Source: Candidatus Halobonum tyrrellensis G22
Lineage (GTDB): Archaea; Halobacteriota; Halobacteria; Halobacteriales; Haloferacaceae
Assembly (NCBI RefSeq): GCF_000495475.1
Contig: NZ_ASGZ01000060.1
Coordinates: 1-64,000 of the forward strand
DNA length: 64,000 nucleotides
Direction of reading: 5' to 3'
Below the pieces are notes generated by a model. It ran no database searches. It saw only the letters and a program-made list of their open reading frames with translations, and had not been told where the DNA came from. This document shows, piece by piece, positions 8,903 through 18,826 of the stretch. Each line of letters starts with the position of its first letter. The first letter of the stretch is position 1. Position numbers and translations under genes: made by a program.

Positions 8903-10216
8903 TCACTCGCCGGACCGCTCGTCCGGGTCGGCATCGCCCGAGCCGTCCGGGTCGGCGGTCCCGTCGGCGTCGCCGGAACCGGCGTCGTCCCACGCGGCGA
9001 GCGCGCGGTGGTCGGCGGCCACCGCCCCCACCGCCGCGGCGTCGAGCGGTCCGTCCTCGGTGACGACCGTCACCAGGTCCGCGGGCGTCCGGTCGAACAG
9101 CGGCGCGAACGCCCCCACGCCCTCGGGCGCGTCGAACTCGCCGGCGGCCGACCCGGGGTCGAACCCCTCGCTCCCCCGGACCTTGTCGCGCGCGGTCACC
9201 GCGTACGTCGGGACGCCCTCGCGGGCGGCCGCGAGCGCCAGCCCCCGGGTGCCGACCTTGTTGGCGACGGAGCCGTCGGGGAGCACCGCGTCCGCGCCCA
9301 CGAGCGCGGCGTCCACGTCGCGCTCCGCGAGCGCCGCCGCCACCGCCGAGTCGGGGAGGAGCGTCACCTCGCGGTCCGCCCCCGCCAGTCGGGTCGCGAC
9401 GCCGCGCCCCTCGCCGCCGGGGTCGGAGACGGCGACGAGGACGGCCCCGTCGTGTCCGTCGAGCGCCGCCGAGACGGTGCCCGACCGCGAGAGCGTGAGC
9501 ACCGTCCCCGACAGCAGGTCGCGAACCGCCCCCGCCGCCCGGTCGTCCGCCTCGACGGCGGTTTCGACCGCCGCGACCGCGCGGTCGCGGACCGCCGCGG
9601 GCGTCCGGTAGGCCTCGCTCATCACGCGGTTCACCCGGGTCGAAAGCGCGGTCATCCCCGGCCGGGCGTCCCGGAGCGCCCGCGCGGTGTCGGCGACCGA
9701 CTCCCACGGGTCGCCCGCGATAGCGGCGTCGGCGGCCGTATCGCGGAGCGTCTCGAGCGCGCGCACCGAGACGTACGCCGAGCCGTGCGTGCGGTCGTCG
9801 CGCACCGACGCGACGGTCGGGCCGACCGCGCGGTACGCCGCCCACAGCTTCGGCACCGTTCGCCGACCCGGCATCGCGGTGGGCTGTACCCACTCGTGGG
9901 CGGCGAGTTCCTCGTTCCGACACACCTCCCTGCTCGCGCAGTCGAACAGGAACGGGTGGACGAGGAACGACCCCTCCTCGTCGTCGACGGCCACCGTCTC
10001 GCCCGCGCGGACGAGCGTCAGCGCCGACGTCTCGACGCCCGCCTCCTCGCGAACCTCGCGGCGGGCGTCGTCGAGAGCGTCGTCGGGGTCGCCCTCGACG
10101 TAGCCCGAGACGCCGCCCCAGCGGCCGCGGTACGTCCCGACCGCGTCGCTCCGCCGGACGAGCAGTACCTCCCCGCGGTCGCGGAGGAACGCGGTGACGA
10201 CGTGGTCCCCGTCCAT
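8903..10216 (-). CDS. Nudix hydrolase fused to eIF2B-alpha-like domain
   Basis: 437-residue two-domain protein. Residues about 1-140 are a Nudix domain whose core REVREEAGV is intact, although the Gly-to-REU spacing is one residue longer than the canonical box and the first Glu is Asp. Residues about 165-400 form an eIF2B alpha/beta/delta-like Rossmann domain (VLTLSRSGTVSAAL, DAALVGADAVLPDGSVANKVGT). In ribose-1,5-bisphosphate and MtnA isomerases the equivalent strand reads HCN, with a catalytic Cys. Here it is LSR, so isomerase activity is doubtful. The last ~30 residues are an acidic Gly/Asp tail. Start MDGDHVVTAFL chosen because the Nudix fold begins there. Probable role: sugar-phosphate or nucleotide sensing coupled to pyrophosphate hydrolysis. 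Confidence 0.85.
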   Translation of the reverse strand: MDGDHVVTAFLRDRGEVLLVRRSDAVGTYRGRWGGVSGYVEGDPDDALDDARREVREEAGVETSALTLVRAGETVAVDDEEGSFLVHPFLFDCASREVCRNEELAAHEWVQPTAMPGRRTVPKLWAAYRAVGPTVASVRDDRTHGSAYVSVRALETLRDTAADAAIAGDPWESVADTARALRDARPGMTALSTRVNRVMSEAYRTPAAVRDRAVAAVETAVEADDRAAGAVRDLLSGTVLTLSRSGTVSAALDGHDGAVLVAVSDPGGEGRGVATRLAGADREVTLLPDSAVAAALAERDVDAALVGADAVLPDGSVANKVGTRGLALAAAREGVPTYAVTARDKVRGSEGFDPGSAAGEFDAPEGVGAFAPLFDRTPADLVTVVTEDGPLDAAAVGAVAADHRALAAWDDAGSGDADGTADPDGSGDADPDERSGE

Positions 10217-10415
10217 ATCCGTCGTTCGGGCGTGGTCCTCTCGAACGTTGCGGCTGGCCGTCGCGGTCCGTGGACCCCGCGGCGCGGTCGGTACCTCGGG
10301 CCGCGCGGGCGCCGACCGGCCCGGCTCGGACCGGCCGGCCCGCGGGCGCTCCCGACACCGGCGACCCGTACCACCACCGGCGGTCTTTTTGCCCGCCACG
10401 CACGCACCCGACGGT

Positions 10416-11171
10416 ATGGACCTGTTCGCCGTCCCCGACCTTCCCGAGATCCGGGAGGGGGACGACCTCGCCGCCCTCGTGAGCGACCGCGTCGACCTCC
10501 GGCCGGACGACGTGGTGTGTGTCGCCTCCACCGTCGTCTCGAAGGCCGAGGGCCGGACGGTCGGTCTCGACGAGTTCCCCGCCGGCCCCCGGGCGCGCGA
10601 GATAGCCGCCGACTTAGAGGAGCGCACCGGCGAGGAGAAGGACCCCCGGTTCGCGCAGGCCGTCCTGGAGGAGTCGACCGAGGTGATCATGGACGCGCCG
10701 TTCCTCCTCACCGAGACCCGGTTCGGCCACGTCGGCGTCAACGCGGGCATCGACCGCTCGAACGTCCCCGACGGCGACCTGCTGCTGTTGCCGAAGCGGC
10801 CGGCCGCGTCGGCCGAACGGCTCCGCGAGGGGCTCGACGCCGACCGCGTGGTCGTGACCGACACCTGCGGGCGGCCGTTCCGCCACGGCCAGCGGGGGGT
10901 CGCGCTCGGCTGGGCGGGCATGCACGCCTCCCGCGACTGGCGCGGCGAGTCCGACCGCGACGGGCGCGAACTCGGCGTCACCGTCGAGAACGTCGTCGAC
11001 GAACTCGCGGCCGCGGCCAACCTCATCGCGGGCGAGGGCGCGGGCGGCACGCCGGTCGTCGTCGTCCGCGACTTCGAGTGGGGCGAGCACGCGGGCAGCG
11101 ACAACCACTTCCGCAACGTGGAGGGGGACTTCATCAGGCAGGCGATCCGCGGGTGGTCGCACGATGGCTGA
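10416..11171 (+). CDS. cofE: coenzyme F420-0:L-glutamate ligase CofE
   Basis: 251-residue enzyme of the CofE family, which adds gamma-linked glutamates to F420-0 using GTP. Recognisable segments are VCVASTVVSKAEGR near the N-terminus, FGHVGVNAGIDRSN in the centre, DTCGRPFRHGQRGVALGWAGM, and the C-terminal ENVVDELAAAANLI. Length is normal for the family. ATG 10416 follows a T-rich stretch (CTTTTT at 10384-10389) that may serve as promoter core at about -30. The gene overlaps mer by 8 bases, coupling production of the cofactor to an F420-dependent enzyme. Confidence 0.95.
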   Translation: MDLFAVPDLPEIREGDDLAALVSDRVDLRPDDVVCVASTVVSKAEGRTVGLDEFPAGPRAREIAADLEERTGEEKDPRFAQAVLEESTEVIMDAPFLLTETRFGHVGVNAGIDRSNVPDGDLLLLPKRPAASAERLREGLDADRVVVTDTCGRPFRHGQRGVALGWAGMHASRDWRGESDRDGRELGVTVENVVDELAAAANLIAGEGAGGTPVVVVRDFEWGEHAGSDNHFRNVEGDFIRQAIRGWSHDG

Positions 11172-12171
11172 CGGCGGTCGGCGACTGGCCGTCGAACTCG
11201 CGCCCGAACACCCCGTCGAGCGGCTGGTCGGCCTCGGCACCCGCGCGGAGGAGGCGGGCTACGACACCGTGTTCGTCGCCCACCACTACAACAACCGCGA
11301 CGCGTTCGCGGTCCTCTCGCGGCTCGCCGCCGCGACCGAGCGGGTCCGGCTGGGGCCGGGCGTGGCGAACCCGCTGGAGAGCCACCCGGTCACGCTCGCC
11401 TCGCGGGTGGCGACGCTCGACGAGGCGTCGGGCGGCCGCGCCGTCTTCGGCATCGGGCCGGGCGACCCGTCGACGCTCCGCAACCTCGGACTCGCGGGCG
11501 AGCGGGGACTCCGGCCGGTGGTGGAGGCGTTCGCGGCGGCCCGGCGGCTCTGGGCGGGCGAGCGGGTCGACGGCGGGGCGACGTTCGACGCCGCGAGCGC
11601 GGGGCTCAACTACCGGCCGCCGCAGGGGGACGACCTCCCGGTGTACGTCGGCGGCGAGGGACCGGGGATGTGCCGGATGGCGGGCGAGCGCGCCGACGGC
11701 CTGCTGTTCAACGGCTCCCACCCCGACGACCTGGCGTGGGCGCGTGAACGGGTCGAGGAGGGGCTCGCCGAGCGGTCGGGCGGCGCGGGCGCGGTCGACC
11801 GCGCCGGCTTCGACCTGGCGGCGTACGCCGCCGTCAGCGTGGCCGACGACGGCGACGCGGCCCGCGAGGCGGCGCGGCCGCCGGTCGCGTTCGTCGCCGC
11901 GGGGGCGGCGCCGCCGGTCCTCGACAGACACGGTATCGACCGCGCGGCCGCCGAGCGCATCGGCGACGCCATCTCGGCGGGGGAGTTCTCGGCGGCGTTC
12001 GAGGCGGTGACGCCCGCGATGCTCGACGCGTTCGCCGTCGCCGGCACGCCCGACGCGGTCCGCGAGCGGATGGCCGCCCTGCTCGACCACGCGGACTCGC
12101 TCGTCGTCGGGTCGCCGCTCGGGCCGGACCCCGAGTCGGCGGTCGAGTTGGCGGCCGAGGCGGCGCCGTAG
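11164..12171 (+). CDS. mer: 5,10-methylenetetrahydromethanopterin reductase-like F420 enzyme (Mer)
   Basis: 335-residue luciferase-like (LLM) F420-dependent oxidoreductase most like Mer, which reduces methylene-H4MPT (or a haloarchaeal folate) with F420H2. Seen motifs: AEEAGYDTVFVAHHYNNRD, the RLGPGVANPLESHPV strand-loop, SGGRAVFGIGPGD and VYVGGEGPGM near the F420 phosphate site. It overlaps cofE by 8 bases on the same strand. In a non-methanogen this supports a C1-carrier rather than methanogenic role. The start ATG GCT GAC lies inside the 3' end of cofE. Confusion with other LLM reductases (e.g. F420-dependent dehydrogenases) is possible but the Mer-type length and motifs fit well. Confidence 0.88.
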   Translation: MADGGRRLAVELAPEHPVERLVGLGTRAEEAGYDTVFVAHHYNNRDAFAVLSRLAAATERVRLGPGVANPLESHPVTLASRVATLDEASGGRAVFGIGPGDPSTLRNLGLAGERGLRPVVEAFAAARRLWAGERVDGGATFDAASAGLNYRPPQGDDLPVYVGGEGPGMCRMAGERADGLLFNGSHPDDLAWARERVEEGLAERSGGAGAVDRAGFDLAAYAAVSVADDGDAAREAARPPVAFVAAGAAPPVLDRHGIDRAAAERIGDAISAGEFSAAFEAVTPAMLDAFAVAGTPDAVRERMAALLDHADSLVVGSPLGPDPESAVELAAEAAP

Positions 12172-12243
12172 CCGGCGCTCGCGGGGGACGAGCGCCGGAG
12201 GATCGGTGTCGCGTGCGCGGCGTGTCGGGCGCGGGTTGGCGCT

Positions 12244-12504
12244 TCAGTGCTCCTCGGACTCGCCGGTCGGGCGGCCCGCGGTCGGCGGCCGGTTCGACGC
12301 CGAACTCCCGAAGCCGAACAGGCTGGCGACGGCGCCAAGCGTGAGGTAGCCGAACACGGCGATGGAGACGCCGACGAACAGCGCGCCCGTCAGGAACGCC
12401 ACGAACCCCAGCACGCTGTTGAACGCGACGTTCACGAGGAAGATGCGGAGCAACTCGACGACGCTCAAGCCGAGTTGGGTGAGGAAGTCGATGACAGTGA
12501 CCAT
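12244..12504 (-). CDS. small two-helix membrane protein
   Basis: 86 residues from ATG 12504. Two closely spaced hydrophobic segments (about 16-42, ELLRIFLVNVAFNSVLGFVAFL, quoted as a span only; and 43-66, GALFVGVSIAVFGYLTL) are followed by a short hydrophilic C-terminal tail ending EEH. No catalytic residues are visible. Unknown function. It is convergent with mer and divergent from the zinc-ribbon gene; codon use (GC-rich third positions) matches the neighbours, supporting a real gene. Confidence 0.65.
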   Translation of the reverse strand: MVTVIDFLTQLGLSVVELLRIFLVNVAFNSVLGFVAFLTGALFVGVSIAVFGYLTLGAVASLFGFGSSASNRPPTAGRPTGESEEH

Positions 12505-12579
12505 GCCGGCTCTCGGGCCGGCGGGAACTTGAGCGTTGGTGCTCCGGGCGCTCGCCCGCGTCCGCGTCGCGTCGGAGTT

Positions 12580-13068
12580 ATGGCCGTGGCGCGCGTCGAC
12601 TACCGCGTGAGTCGCGACCACTCGCTCGACGACTTCGCCGGCGACGCGCCCGGAAACGACGCGGCCGATACGGGCGACGCGGAGCGGACGGACGTGGCGG
12701 ACACGACCGGCGACGCGGCCGATACGGCCGATACGGAGCGGACGGGTGCGGCGGACCCGGGCGGCGACGCGGCGCCCGAGACGGACGGCGACGACCCCGT
12801 CGGGGCGGACGACGGCTCCGGGGCGGGCGGCGGGACCGGGACGGGCGGCGGGACGGACGCGGACGGGGCGGACGAGGCGGGCGACACGAGCGACGCGGAC
12901 GACACGGTTTCCGCGGACAAGGCGGACGACGCGGGCGACGCGGCGCCCGCCGAGCCGACGCGCGCGTGGTCGCCCGACGGCGCGGCCTGTGCGGCCTGCG
13001 GCGCGACGGCGGCGGTGCGCTGGCGACAGGACGGCGGCTACGTCTGTCCCGACTGCAAGGAGTGGTGA
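12580..13068 (+). CDS. zinc-ribbon protein with long acidic linker
   Basis: 162 residues from ATG 12580; GTG 12607 (SRDHSLDDF) is an equally good start. A short conserved N-terminal helix (HSLDDFAGD) is joined by about 100 residues of Asp/Ala/Gly/Thr low-complexity sequence to a C-terminal treble-clef-like zinc site: CAACGA, then YVCPDCKEW at the very end (four Cys). Such N-helix plus C-terminal CPDCKEW proteins are common in haloarchaea (I recall DUF7573). Likely a small nucleic-acid- or protein-binding adaptor; function not known. The repeated DTADTxxTGAAD-like units in the linker look like slippage-prone expansion. Confidence 0.7.
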   Translation: MAVARVDYRVSRDHSLDDFAGDAPGNDAADTGDAERTDVADTTGDAADTADTERTGAADPGGDAAPETDGDDPVGADDGSGAGGGTGTGGGTDADGADEAGDTSDADDTVSADKADDAGDAAPAEPTRAWSPDGAACAACGATAAVRWRQDGGYVCPDCKEW

Positions 13069-13141
13069 GCGGCGCCGGGGTCGCCCCCGGGAGCGCTCGG
13101 ACGGGCGAACCGGCACGCTCCCGCGTCCGGTCGCGGCCCCG

Positions 13142-14128
13142 TCACGTCCCCTCCTCCACGTACCCCAACTGCTGGAGCCGCTCGCTCACGTAGTCGTCGT
13201 CCATCCCGCCGGACGCCCGCGGGTCCTCGCTGGTGACCCGGCGGCGCTCGCCGTCGACGGTGAACCAGGGCACCTGCCGCAGTTTCAGCGCGGGAACGCC
13301 CGGCGGGTGGTCGAAGCCGCGCCACGGGACCGGCCACGCCCGCTCGCCGAACAGGTCGCCGTGGTCGGCGGTGATCACCGTCTTCCCGTCGAGCGTTTCG
13401 AGCAACCCCTCGACGGCGTCCAACGCGAGTCTGAGGTTCTCGGCGTACGCCTTCAGGAGGACGCCCTTCGAGATCTTCCCGTCCTCGAACGCGTCGATGG
13501 CGTGGTACCAGTCCTCGTCGCTCACCTCCTCGCCCATCGCCCGGTCGCGGCCGGCGGCGTCGCCGGTCCGGATGCCGACGTGTTCGCGCGCGAACTCGCC
13601 GATGTACGGCGTGTGCGGCTGCATGAAGTGGGCGTACAGCCGCTTGTTCGGGTACTCCTCGCGCGCGGCCAGAATCCCGTCGACGACCGGTCCGGGTGGC
13701 GTGACCTTCAACTCCTCGTCCCACCCGCGGTCCCAGACGTGGTCGACCGCGTGGAACTGCGACTCGTACCGCGCCAGGCGGGGCTGTGCGGTCACGCAGA
13801 CCGTGTCGTGGTACGTCCGGTCGCTGACGGCGTTCGCCAGCCACTCCAGCGTCGCCGACCCGGGCGAGATGCGGTAGTCGAGGTCGCCCTCCAGCGTCGC
13901 CACGGTGGCGAACGTGTCGTACCGGCAGGCGTCGAGCACGAGGAGGTTGTCCCAGTCTTCCGTCAGCTGGTTCGTCGGCCGCCCGTACTGCGCGTACAGA
14001 ACCGTCTCGAAGGCGTCGTTGAGCCGAGCGCGCGCCAGCGACCCCGCCGCCCCGGGGATCGCCCGGGGGTTGTCGAGCGCCCGCCTGAAGACTGATGACA
14101 CGCTCCGCGCTTTCGCCCGGTTCGACAT
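13142..14128 (-). CDS. sulfatase/alkaline phosphatase-superfamily protein
   Basis: 328-residue protein. The metal-site Asp lies in LLVLDACRYDTF and the second site in VITADHGDLFGER, both typical of the sulfatase/phosphoglycerate-mutase-like superfamily. QPHTPYIGEF fits the substrate-side histidines. The residue after LLVLDAC is Arg-Tyr rather than the C/S-x-P-x-R formylglycine motif, so it is unlikely to be a true arylsulfatase. Members of this subgroup often occur with haloarchaeal cell-surface glycan genes. Here it follows mutL by 112 bases on the same strand. Probably a cytosolic or membrane-associated phosphoester or sulfate-ester hydrolase; substrate unknown. Confidence 0.8.
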   Translation of the reverse strand: MSNRAKARSVSSVFRRALDNPRAIPGAAGSLARARLNDAFETVLYAQYGRPTNQLTEDWDNLLVLDACRYDTFATVATLEGDLDYRISPGSATLEWLANAVSDRTYHDTVCVTAQPRLARYESQFHAVDHVWDRGWDEELKVTPPGPVVDGILAAREEYPNKRLYAHFMQPHTPYIGEFAREHVGIRTGDAAGRDRAMGEEVSDEDWYHAIDAFEDGKISKGVLLKAYAENLRLALDAVEGLLETLDGKTVITADHGDLFGERAWPVPWRGFDHPPGVPALKLRQVPWFTVDGERRRVTSEDPRASGGMDDDYVSERLQQLGYVEEGT

Positions 14129-14240
14129 AAACCCGGAGTGTCGACCCGGCGTCGTCGGTCGCTCGCGCGACCGCCCGCCGGTCGTCCATGGCCGTGGCGC
14201 TCGGCGTCAGGAGGCGTCGACGCCGCCCCGACGCCCGCGC

Positions 14241-15950
14241 CTACCGCCGCGTGTTCGGCCGCTCGAACCCGCTCGCCAGCGTCGCCTCCGAGACGCTCAA
14301 CACGGTCGGGCGGCCGTGCGGGCAGGCGTACGGCCGCTCGCACTGGCCCAGTCGGTCGAGCAGTCGTCCGGCGTCGTCGTCCGACAGGACGTCGCCCGCC
14401 TTCAGCGACGGGTGACACGCCAGGTCCGCGAGCAGGTCCGTCCGGCGGTCCGCGTCGCCGCGCGCGAGCGCATCCGCCGTCTCGCGGAGCGCGTCGGGGT
14501 CGGCCACGCGCCCCAGCGGCGCGGGCACCGCGGTCACGCGGTAGGTGCTGCCGCCGAACGGCTCGACCCCGAAGCCGAGCGACCGGAGGTCGTCGGCGTG
14601 CTCCTCGACGGCCGCGGCGGTCGCGGGGTCGAGCGAGACGGTCTCGGGGGGGTCTATCTCGGCCGAGGGGACGCCCTCGTCGTCGAGCGCCGCCCGGAGG
14701 CGCTCGAAGTTGACCCGCTCGTGGGCGGCGTGCTGGTCGACCACCAGCAGGTCGCCGTCGGCCTCACACAGCAGGTACAGCCCGCGGAACCGCCCGATCA
14801 CCGAGGCGTCCGCGAACTCGGAGTCGGCGTCGCCCCCCTCGACGGGCGCGAGCGACGAGTCGAGGTCCATCGCCACCTCGCCGCTCCGCCGGAGGTCCGC
14901 GGTGGTGAGCGCGTCCGCGACGCCGGTTTCGAGCGCCTCGGCCACCGCGTCCGCGTCCCGCAGGGCGACCCGCGCCTTCGCGGGGTGGACGTTCGCGTCC
15001 ACCGCCGCGGGCGGAAGCGAGAGGCGGACGACCGCCACGGGCTCTCTCCCCGACGGCAGGAGCGTACCGTAGCCGCGCGCGACGGCGCGCGCGAGCGCCT
15101 CGTTCTCCACCGGGCGGCCGTTGACCGAGACGCGGACGTGTTCGCGCGTCGACCGGGTCACCGACGGGTAGACGAGCGCCCCCTCGGCGCGCACCTCGGC
15201 CGTCGTCCCGCCGGCGTCGGGGCCGAGGTCCGCGCGGTGGTCGAACGCGGTCGACCGCGACGCCGTCTCGCGGTCGTACACCGCGAGCAGCGCGTCGGTC
15301 GTCCCGGTGCCGGGCGTCGAGAACGTCTCGCGGCCGTCGTGTGAGAGCGCGAACGCCACCTCGGGTCTCGCGAGCGCGTAGTCGGCGAGCAGGTCGGAGA
15401 CCCGGCCGAACTCGCGGGCGGGCGACGCCAGCGACTCCTCGCGGGCGGGCCGGTCGGCGAACAGGTCGGTCACCTCGACGGTCGTCCCGCGGGCGCGGCC
15501 CGCGTCCGAGACGCGCTTCTCGCCGCTCTCGACCACCACTCGGGTGCCGGTTCCGGTTTCGGGGTCCGCGTTCGTCGTCAGGTCGAGCGTCGCCGCCTCC
15601 GCGACGCTTGCGAGCGCCTCCCCCCGGAAGCCGAGCGTCGTCGACGCCCGGAGGTCGTCGGCGTCGCGTATCTTGCTCGTCGTGTGAGGGTCGACCGCGC
15701 GGGCGGCGTTCTCCCGGCTCATTCCGCGGCCGTCGTCGCGGACGCGTATCCGCTCGGTGCCGTCGCCGGCCACCTCGACGGCCACCCGGTCGGCACCCGC
15801 GTCGAGGGCGTTCTCGACGAGTTCCGCGACGACGCGCGCGGGGCGCGTGACCACCTCGCCCGCGGCGATCCGTTCGACCGTCGCCGGGTCGAGTTCCCCC
15901 ACCCGCTCGCCGTCGGGGGCGCCCGCCCCGGACCGCCCGGAGTCGTTCAC
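14241..15950 (-). CDS. mutL: DNA mismatch repair endonuclease MutL
   Basis: 569 residues from GTG 15950, whose GTGA overlaps the mutS stop by 4 bases. The GHKL ATPase motifs are [11 protein letters not shown] (about 43-53), DDGRGM (72-77) and TLGFRGEAL. The MutL-type transducer domain has [11 protein letters not shown] and [11 protein letters not shown]. The C-terminal domain keeps [12 protein letters not shown], matching the DQHAx2Ex4E endonuclease motif, plus [10 protein letters not shown] and CPHGRP. It should therefore be a nicking MutL as in organisms lacking MutH. It acts with MutS in mismatch repair. The spacer between the two domains is short and acidic. Confidence 0.97.
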   Translation of the reverse strand: MNDSGRSGAGAPDGERVGELDPATVERIAAGEVVTRPARVVAELVENALDAGADRVAVEVAGDGTERIRVRDDGRGMSRENAARAVDPHTTSKIRDADDLRASTTLGFRGEALASVAEAATLDLTTNADPETGTGTRVVVESGEKRVSDAGRARGTTVEVTDLFADRPAREESLASPAREFGRVSDLLADYALARPEVAFALSHDGRETFSTPGTGTTDALLAVYDRETASRSTAFDHRADLGPDAGGTTAEVRAEGALVYPSVTRSTREHVRVSVNGRPVENEALARAVARGYGTLLPSGREPVAVVRLSLPPAAVDANVHPAKARVALRDADAVAEALETGVADALTTADLRRSGEVAMDLDSSLAPVEGGDADSEFADASVIGRFRGLYLLCEADGDLLVVDQHAAHERVNFERLRAALDDEGVPSAEIDPPETVSLDPATAAAVEEHADDLRSLGFGVEPFGGSTYRVTAVPAPLGRVADPDALRETADALARGDADRRTDLLADLACHPSLKAGDVLSDDDAGRLLDRLGQCERPYACPHGRPTVLSVSEATLASGFERPNTRR

Positions 15951-18745
15951 GGCCGGGGTCCCCCGTCGCGGTCCCCGTTCCGGCTTCGGCTCCCGTCGCC
16001 CCGCTCGCGCGCGCTCTCGGCGTCGGCCGCCGCGAGTTCCCGCTGGAGGTCGTGCAGGCGGGTCAGCGCCTCCATCGGCGTCGTCTCGGCCACCTCGACC
16101 CCGCGGAGCGAGTCGAGCACCGCGTCGACCGCCTCGGTCCGGTCGGGTTCGCCGGGTCCGTCCACCTCGGTCGGCCTCCCGGCGCCCGCCGCGCCGTTCG
16201 CGCTCGGGTCCGGTCCGGCGCTCGACTCCACATCCGATTCCGTCCGCGCGCGCCCGTTCCGGTCGGCGCCCAGGTCGGTCAGCGTCCGCTGGTCGGGGTC
16301 GGCGTCGGGTCCGTCCGGTCGCTCGCCGCCCTCGTCGGCGACGAGTTCGCGCGCCCGGCTCACGACCCGGTCGGGGACGCCCGCGAGTTCGGCCACCTCG
16401 ACGCCGTACGACGACGACGCCGCGCCCGGGCGGACGCGGTGGAGGAACGTCACGCCGTCGTCGTCGCGGGTGGCCGCGAAGTGGAGGTTCTCCACGCGGT
16501 CGTACTCGTCGGCGAGGCCCGTCAGGTCGTGGTAGTGGGTCGCGAACAGCGTCGTCGCGCCCGTCTCGTCGTGGAGGAACTCCGCGGCGGCGCGCGCGAT
16601 GGCGCGTCCGTCCGTGGTCGCCGTCCCCCTCCCGACTTCGTCGAGGAGGACCAGCGAGTCGGCGGTGGCGTCGTGGAGGATGTCGGTCAACTCGCTCATC
16701 TCGCGCATGAACGTCGACTGCCCGCCCGCGATGTCGTCGCTCGCGCCGACGCGGGTGAACACCCGGTCGACGACGGGCAGGCGCGCCGCCCCCGCGGGGA
16801 CGAAACTCCCCGCCTGCGCGAGGACGACGTGGAGCGCGACCTGTCGCATGTACGTCGACTTCCCGCTCATGTTCGGGCCGGTGACCAGCGCCACCGTCCC
16901 CCGGGGGAGGTCGGCGTCGTTCGGGACGAACTCGGGTTCGGTCCGCTCGACCACCGGGTGGCGGCCGCCCTCGACGTACACGCCGTCGGCGCCAACCTCC
17001 GGGCGGACGTAGTTGCGGTCGACCGCGACCGCCGCCAGCGACGCGAGCGCGTCGAGGCGGGCGAGCGCGTCCGCGAGTTCCTGCACCCGGTCGCTCTCGG
17101 CGGCCACGTCCGCGCGCACGTCCGCGAACACCTCGTACTCCAGCGCGTCCGCGCGCTCCTCCGCGCCGAGTATCTCGTCCTCGCGGCGCTTCAACTCCGG
17201 CGTGTAGAAGCGCTCGGAGTTCTTCAGCGTCTGTCTGCGGGTGTAGTCGTCGGGCACCTTCTCCAGTTGCCCGTTCGTCACCTCGATGTAGTAGCCGTGG
17301 ACCTGGTTGTAGCCGACCTCCAGATTGTCGATGCCGGTCCGCTCGCGCTCGTTCGCTTCGAGGTCGGCGACCCACTCGCGGCCCTCCCGCGCCGTCGAGC
17401 GCAACTCGTCCAACTCGTCGTGGTAGCCCGAGCGGACCACCCCGCCCTCGGTCACCTCCTGGGGCGGGTCGGGCGCCACCGCCCCGTCGAGGAACGCGCG
17501 GAGCTCCGAGAGCGGGTCCAGATCCTCCCGGAGGTCGGCGAGCGCGTCCACGCCGGCTATCGCCGCCCGTATCTCGGGGACGACCGCGAGCGTGTCGTGG
17601 AGCGACCGCAGGTCGCGCGCGTTCGCCCGCTCGCGCGACACCCGGCCGACCAGCCGTTCGAGGTCGTACGCCGCCGCGAGGTGCTCGCGCACCTCCTCGC
17701 GGACGAGCGACCGCTCGGCGAACGCCGCGACCGCGTCGTGCCGGGCTTCGATCCGCTGTTCGTCCACGAGCGGCCGGCGGAGCCACGACCGCAGGCGGCG
17801 GCGGCCGAGCGCACACCGCGTCTCGTCGAGCGAGTCGAACAGCGTCGCGCCGCTGCCCGTCCGGTTGTCGAACAGATCCAGCCCGCGGAGAGCGGTGGCG
17901 TCCAGCCGCAGCGACCGCCGGGGGTCGTACCGCCGGACGCGCGTCACGTACGCCAGCGGCCCGTCGTCGCCCTGGGTGTACTCCGCGTAGCCGAGCAGCG
18001 CCCCCGCGGCCGACGCCGCGGCGGCCGGGAAGCGGTCGGGCGAGGCGTACGGCGAGAGGCGTTCGCGGGCCGCCTCGGGGGCGAACGCGTCGGGGTCGTA
18101 GTCGGTCGTCATACAGGGCGCGTCGAACTCCGCGTCGGGTCCACGCAGGAGTTCCGCGGGCGACACCCGCGCGAGTTCCTCCTCGACGTCGGCCGCGCTC
18201 CCGGCGGTGGCGGCGCACTCGCCGGTGGAGACGTCGACGTACGCGAGTCCGTACTCGGGGTCGTCGCCCGCGTCGCCCGCGCCGTCCGCGCCGGTCTCGC
18301 CGCCGCCGTCCGGCGCGCGCGCGACGCACGCGACGTACGTGTTCGACCCCGCCGCGAGCAGTTCCTCCTTGACGACGGTGCCGGGCGTGAGTATCTGCGT
18401 GACCGCACGATCCACGAGGCCGGACGCCTCCTCGGCGTCCTCGACTTGGTCGGCGACGGCGACCCGGAAGCCGGCGTCGAGCAGGCGGTCGAGGTACTTC
18501 GGCGCGTTGTCGACGGGGACGCCGCAGGCGGTGTACGTCCCCGTCGAGTCCTCGCGTTCGATCCGGGTGAGTTCACAGACCCGCGCCACCTCGTCGGCCG
18601 CCTCGCAGAACGCCTTGTAGAAGTCGCCGACGCGAAACAGGAGCACGCAGTCGTCGTACTCGTCGGCCAGGTCGACGTACTGGGCCAACATCGGCGTCAG
18701 CTCCTCGCGGCGGTCGAGCATCTTCGCCGGCGCTCCCGTCACCAT
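15947..18745 (-). CDS. mutS: DNA mismatch repair protein MutS
   Basis: 932-residue MutS1. It has the mismatch-binding domain I ([11 protein letters not shown] near residue 37), connector, lever/clamp, and a C-terminal ATPase with Walker [10 protein letters not shown] (about 621), [10 protein letters not shown]-type loop, Walker [13 protein letters not shown] and ATHYHDL. The C-terminus has an acidic, Pro/Gly-rich stretch followed by a short helix ([11 protein letters not shown]). The canonical Phe-x-Glu mismatch wedge motif reads FYK (codon AAG) instead of FYE. Start: ATG 18745; ATG at [12 protein letters not shown] is an alternative. The gene leads the mutS-mutL operon. Confidence 0.97.
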   Translation of the reverse strand: MVTGAPAKMLDRREELTPMLAQYVDLADEYDDCVLLFRVGDFYKAFCEAADEVARVCELTRIEREDSTGTYTACGVPVDNAPKYLDRLLDAGFRVAVADQVEDAEEASGLVDRAVTQILTPGTVVKEELLAAGSNTYVACVARAPDGGGETGADGAGDAGDDPEYGLAYVDVSTGECAATAGSAADVEEELARVSPAELLRGPDAEFDAPCMTTDYDPDAFAPEAARERLSPYASPDRFPAAAASAAGALLGYAEYTQGDDGPLAYVTRVRRYDPRRSLRLDATALRGLDLFDNRTGSGATLFDSLDETRCALGRRRLRSWLRRPLVDEQRIEARHDAVAAFAERSLVREEVREHLAAAYDLERLVGRVSRERANARDLRSLHDTLAVVPEIRAAIAGVDALADLREDLDPLSELRAFLDGAVAPDPPQEVTEGGVVRSGYHDELDELRSTAREGREWVADLEANERERTGIDNLEVGYNQVHGYYIEVTNGQLEKVPDDYTRRQTLKNSERFYTPELKRREDEILGAEERADALEYEVFADVRADVAAESDRVQELADALARLDALASLAAVAVDRNYVRPEVGADGVYVEGGRHPVVERTEPEFVPNDADLPRGTVALVTGPNMSGKSTYMRQVALHVVLAQAGSFVPAGAARLPVVDRVFTRVGASDDIAGGQSTFMREMSELTDILHDATADSLVLLDEVGRGTATTDGRAIARAAAEFLHDETGATTLFATHYHDLTGLADEYDRVENLHFAATRDDDGVTFLHRVRPGAASSSYGVEVAELAGVPDRVVSRARELVADEGGERPDGPDADPDQRTLTDLGADRNGRARTESDVESSAGPDPSANGAAGAGRPTEVDGPGEPDRTEAVDAVLDSLRGVEVAETTPMEALTRLHDLQRELAAADAESARERGDGSRSRNGDRDGGPRP

Positions 18746-18826
18746 ACCGCGTCTCGGGCGGGCGACGGGCGAAAGGGTTTCGGGCCGCGGTCGGCGCCGG
18801 GAGCGCGTTCGGGTGGTCCGCGTCGC

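Noticed and set aside
8894-12010. Long plus-strand frame (about 1040 codons)
   Set aside because: Runs antisense through the Nudix-eIF2B gene and out of frame through cofE and mer; composition is arginine-rich.
14241-18329. Very long antisense open frame across mutL and mutS (about 1360 codons)
   Set aside because: High-GC antisense shadow: Arg/Pro/Gly-rich translation and two unmistakable mismatch-repair genes in other frames.
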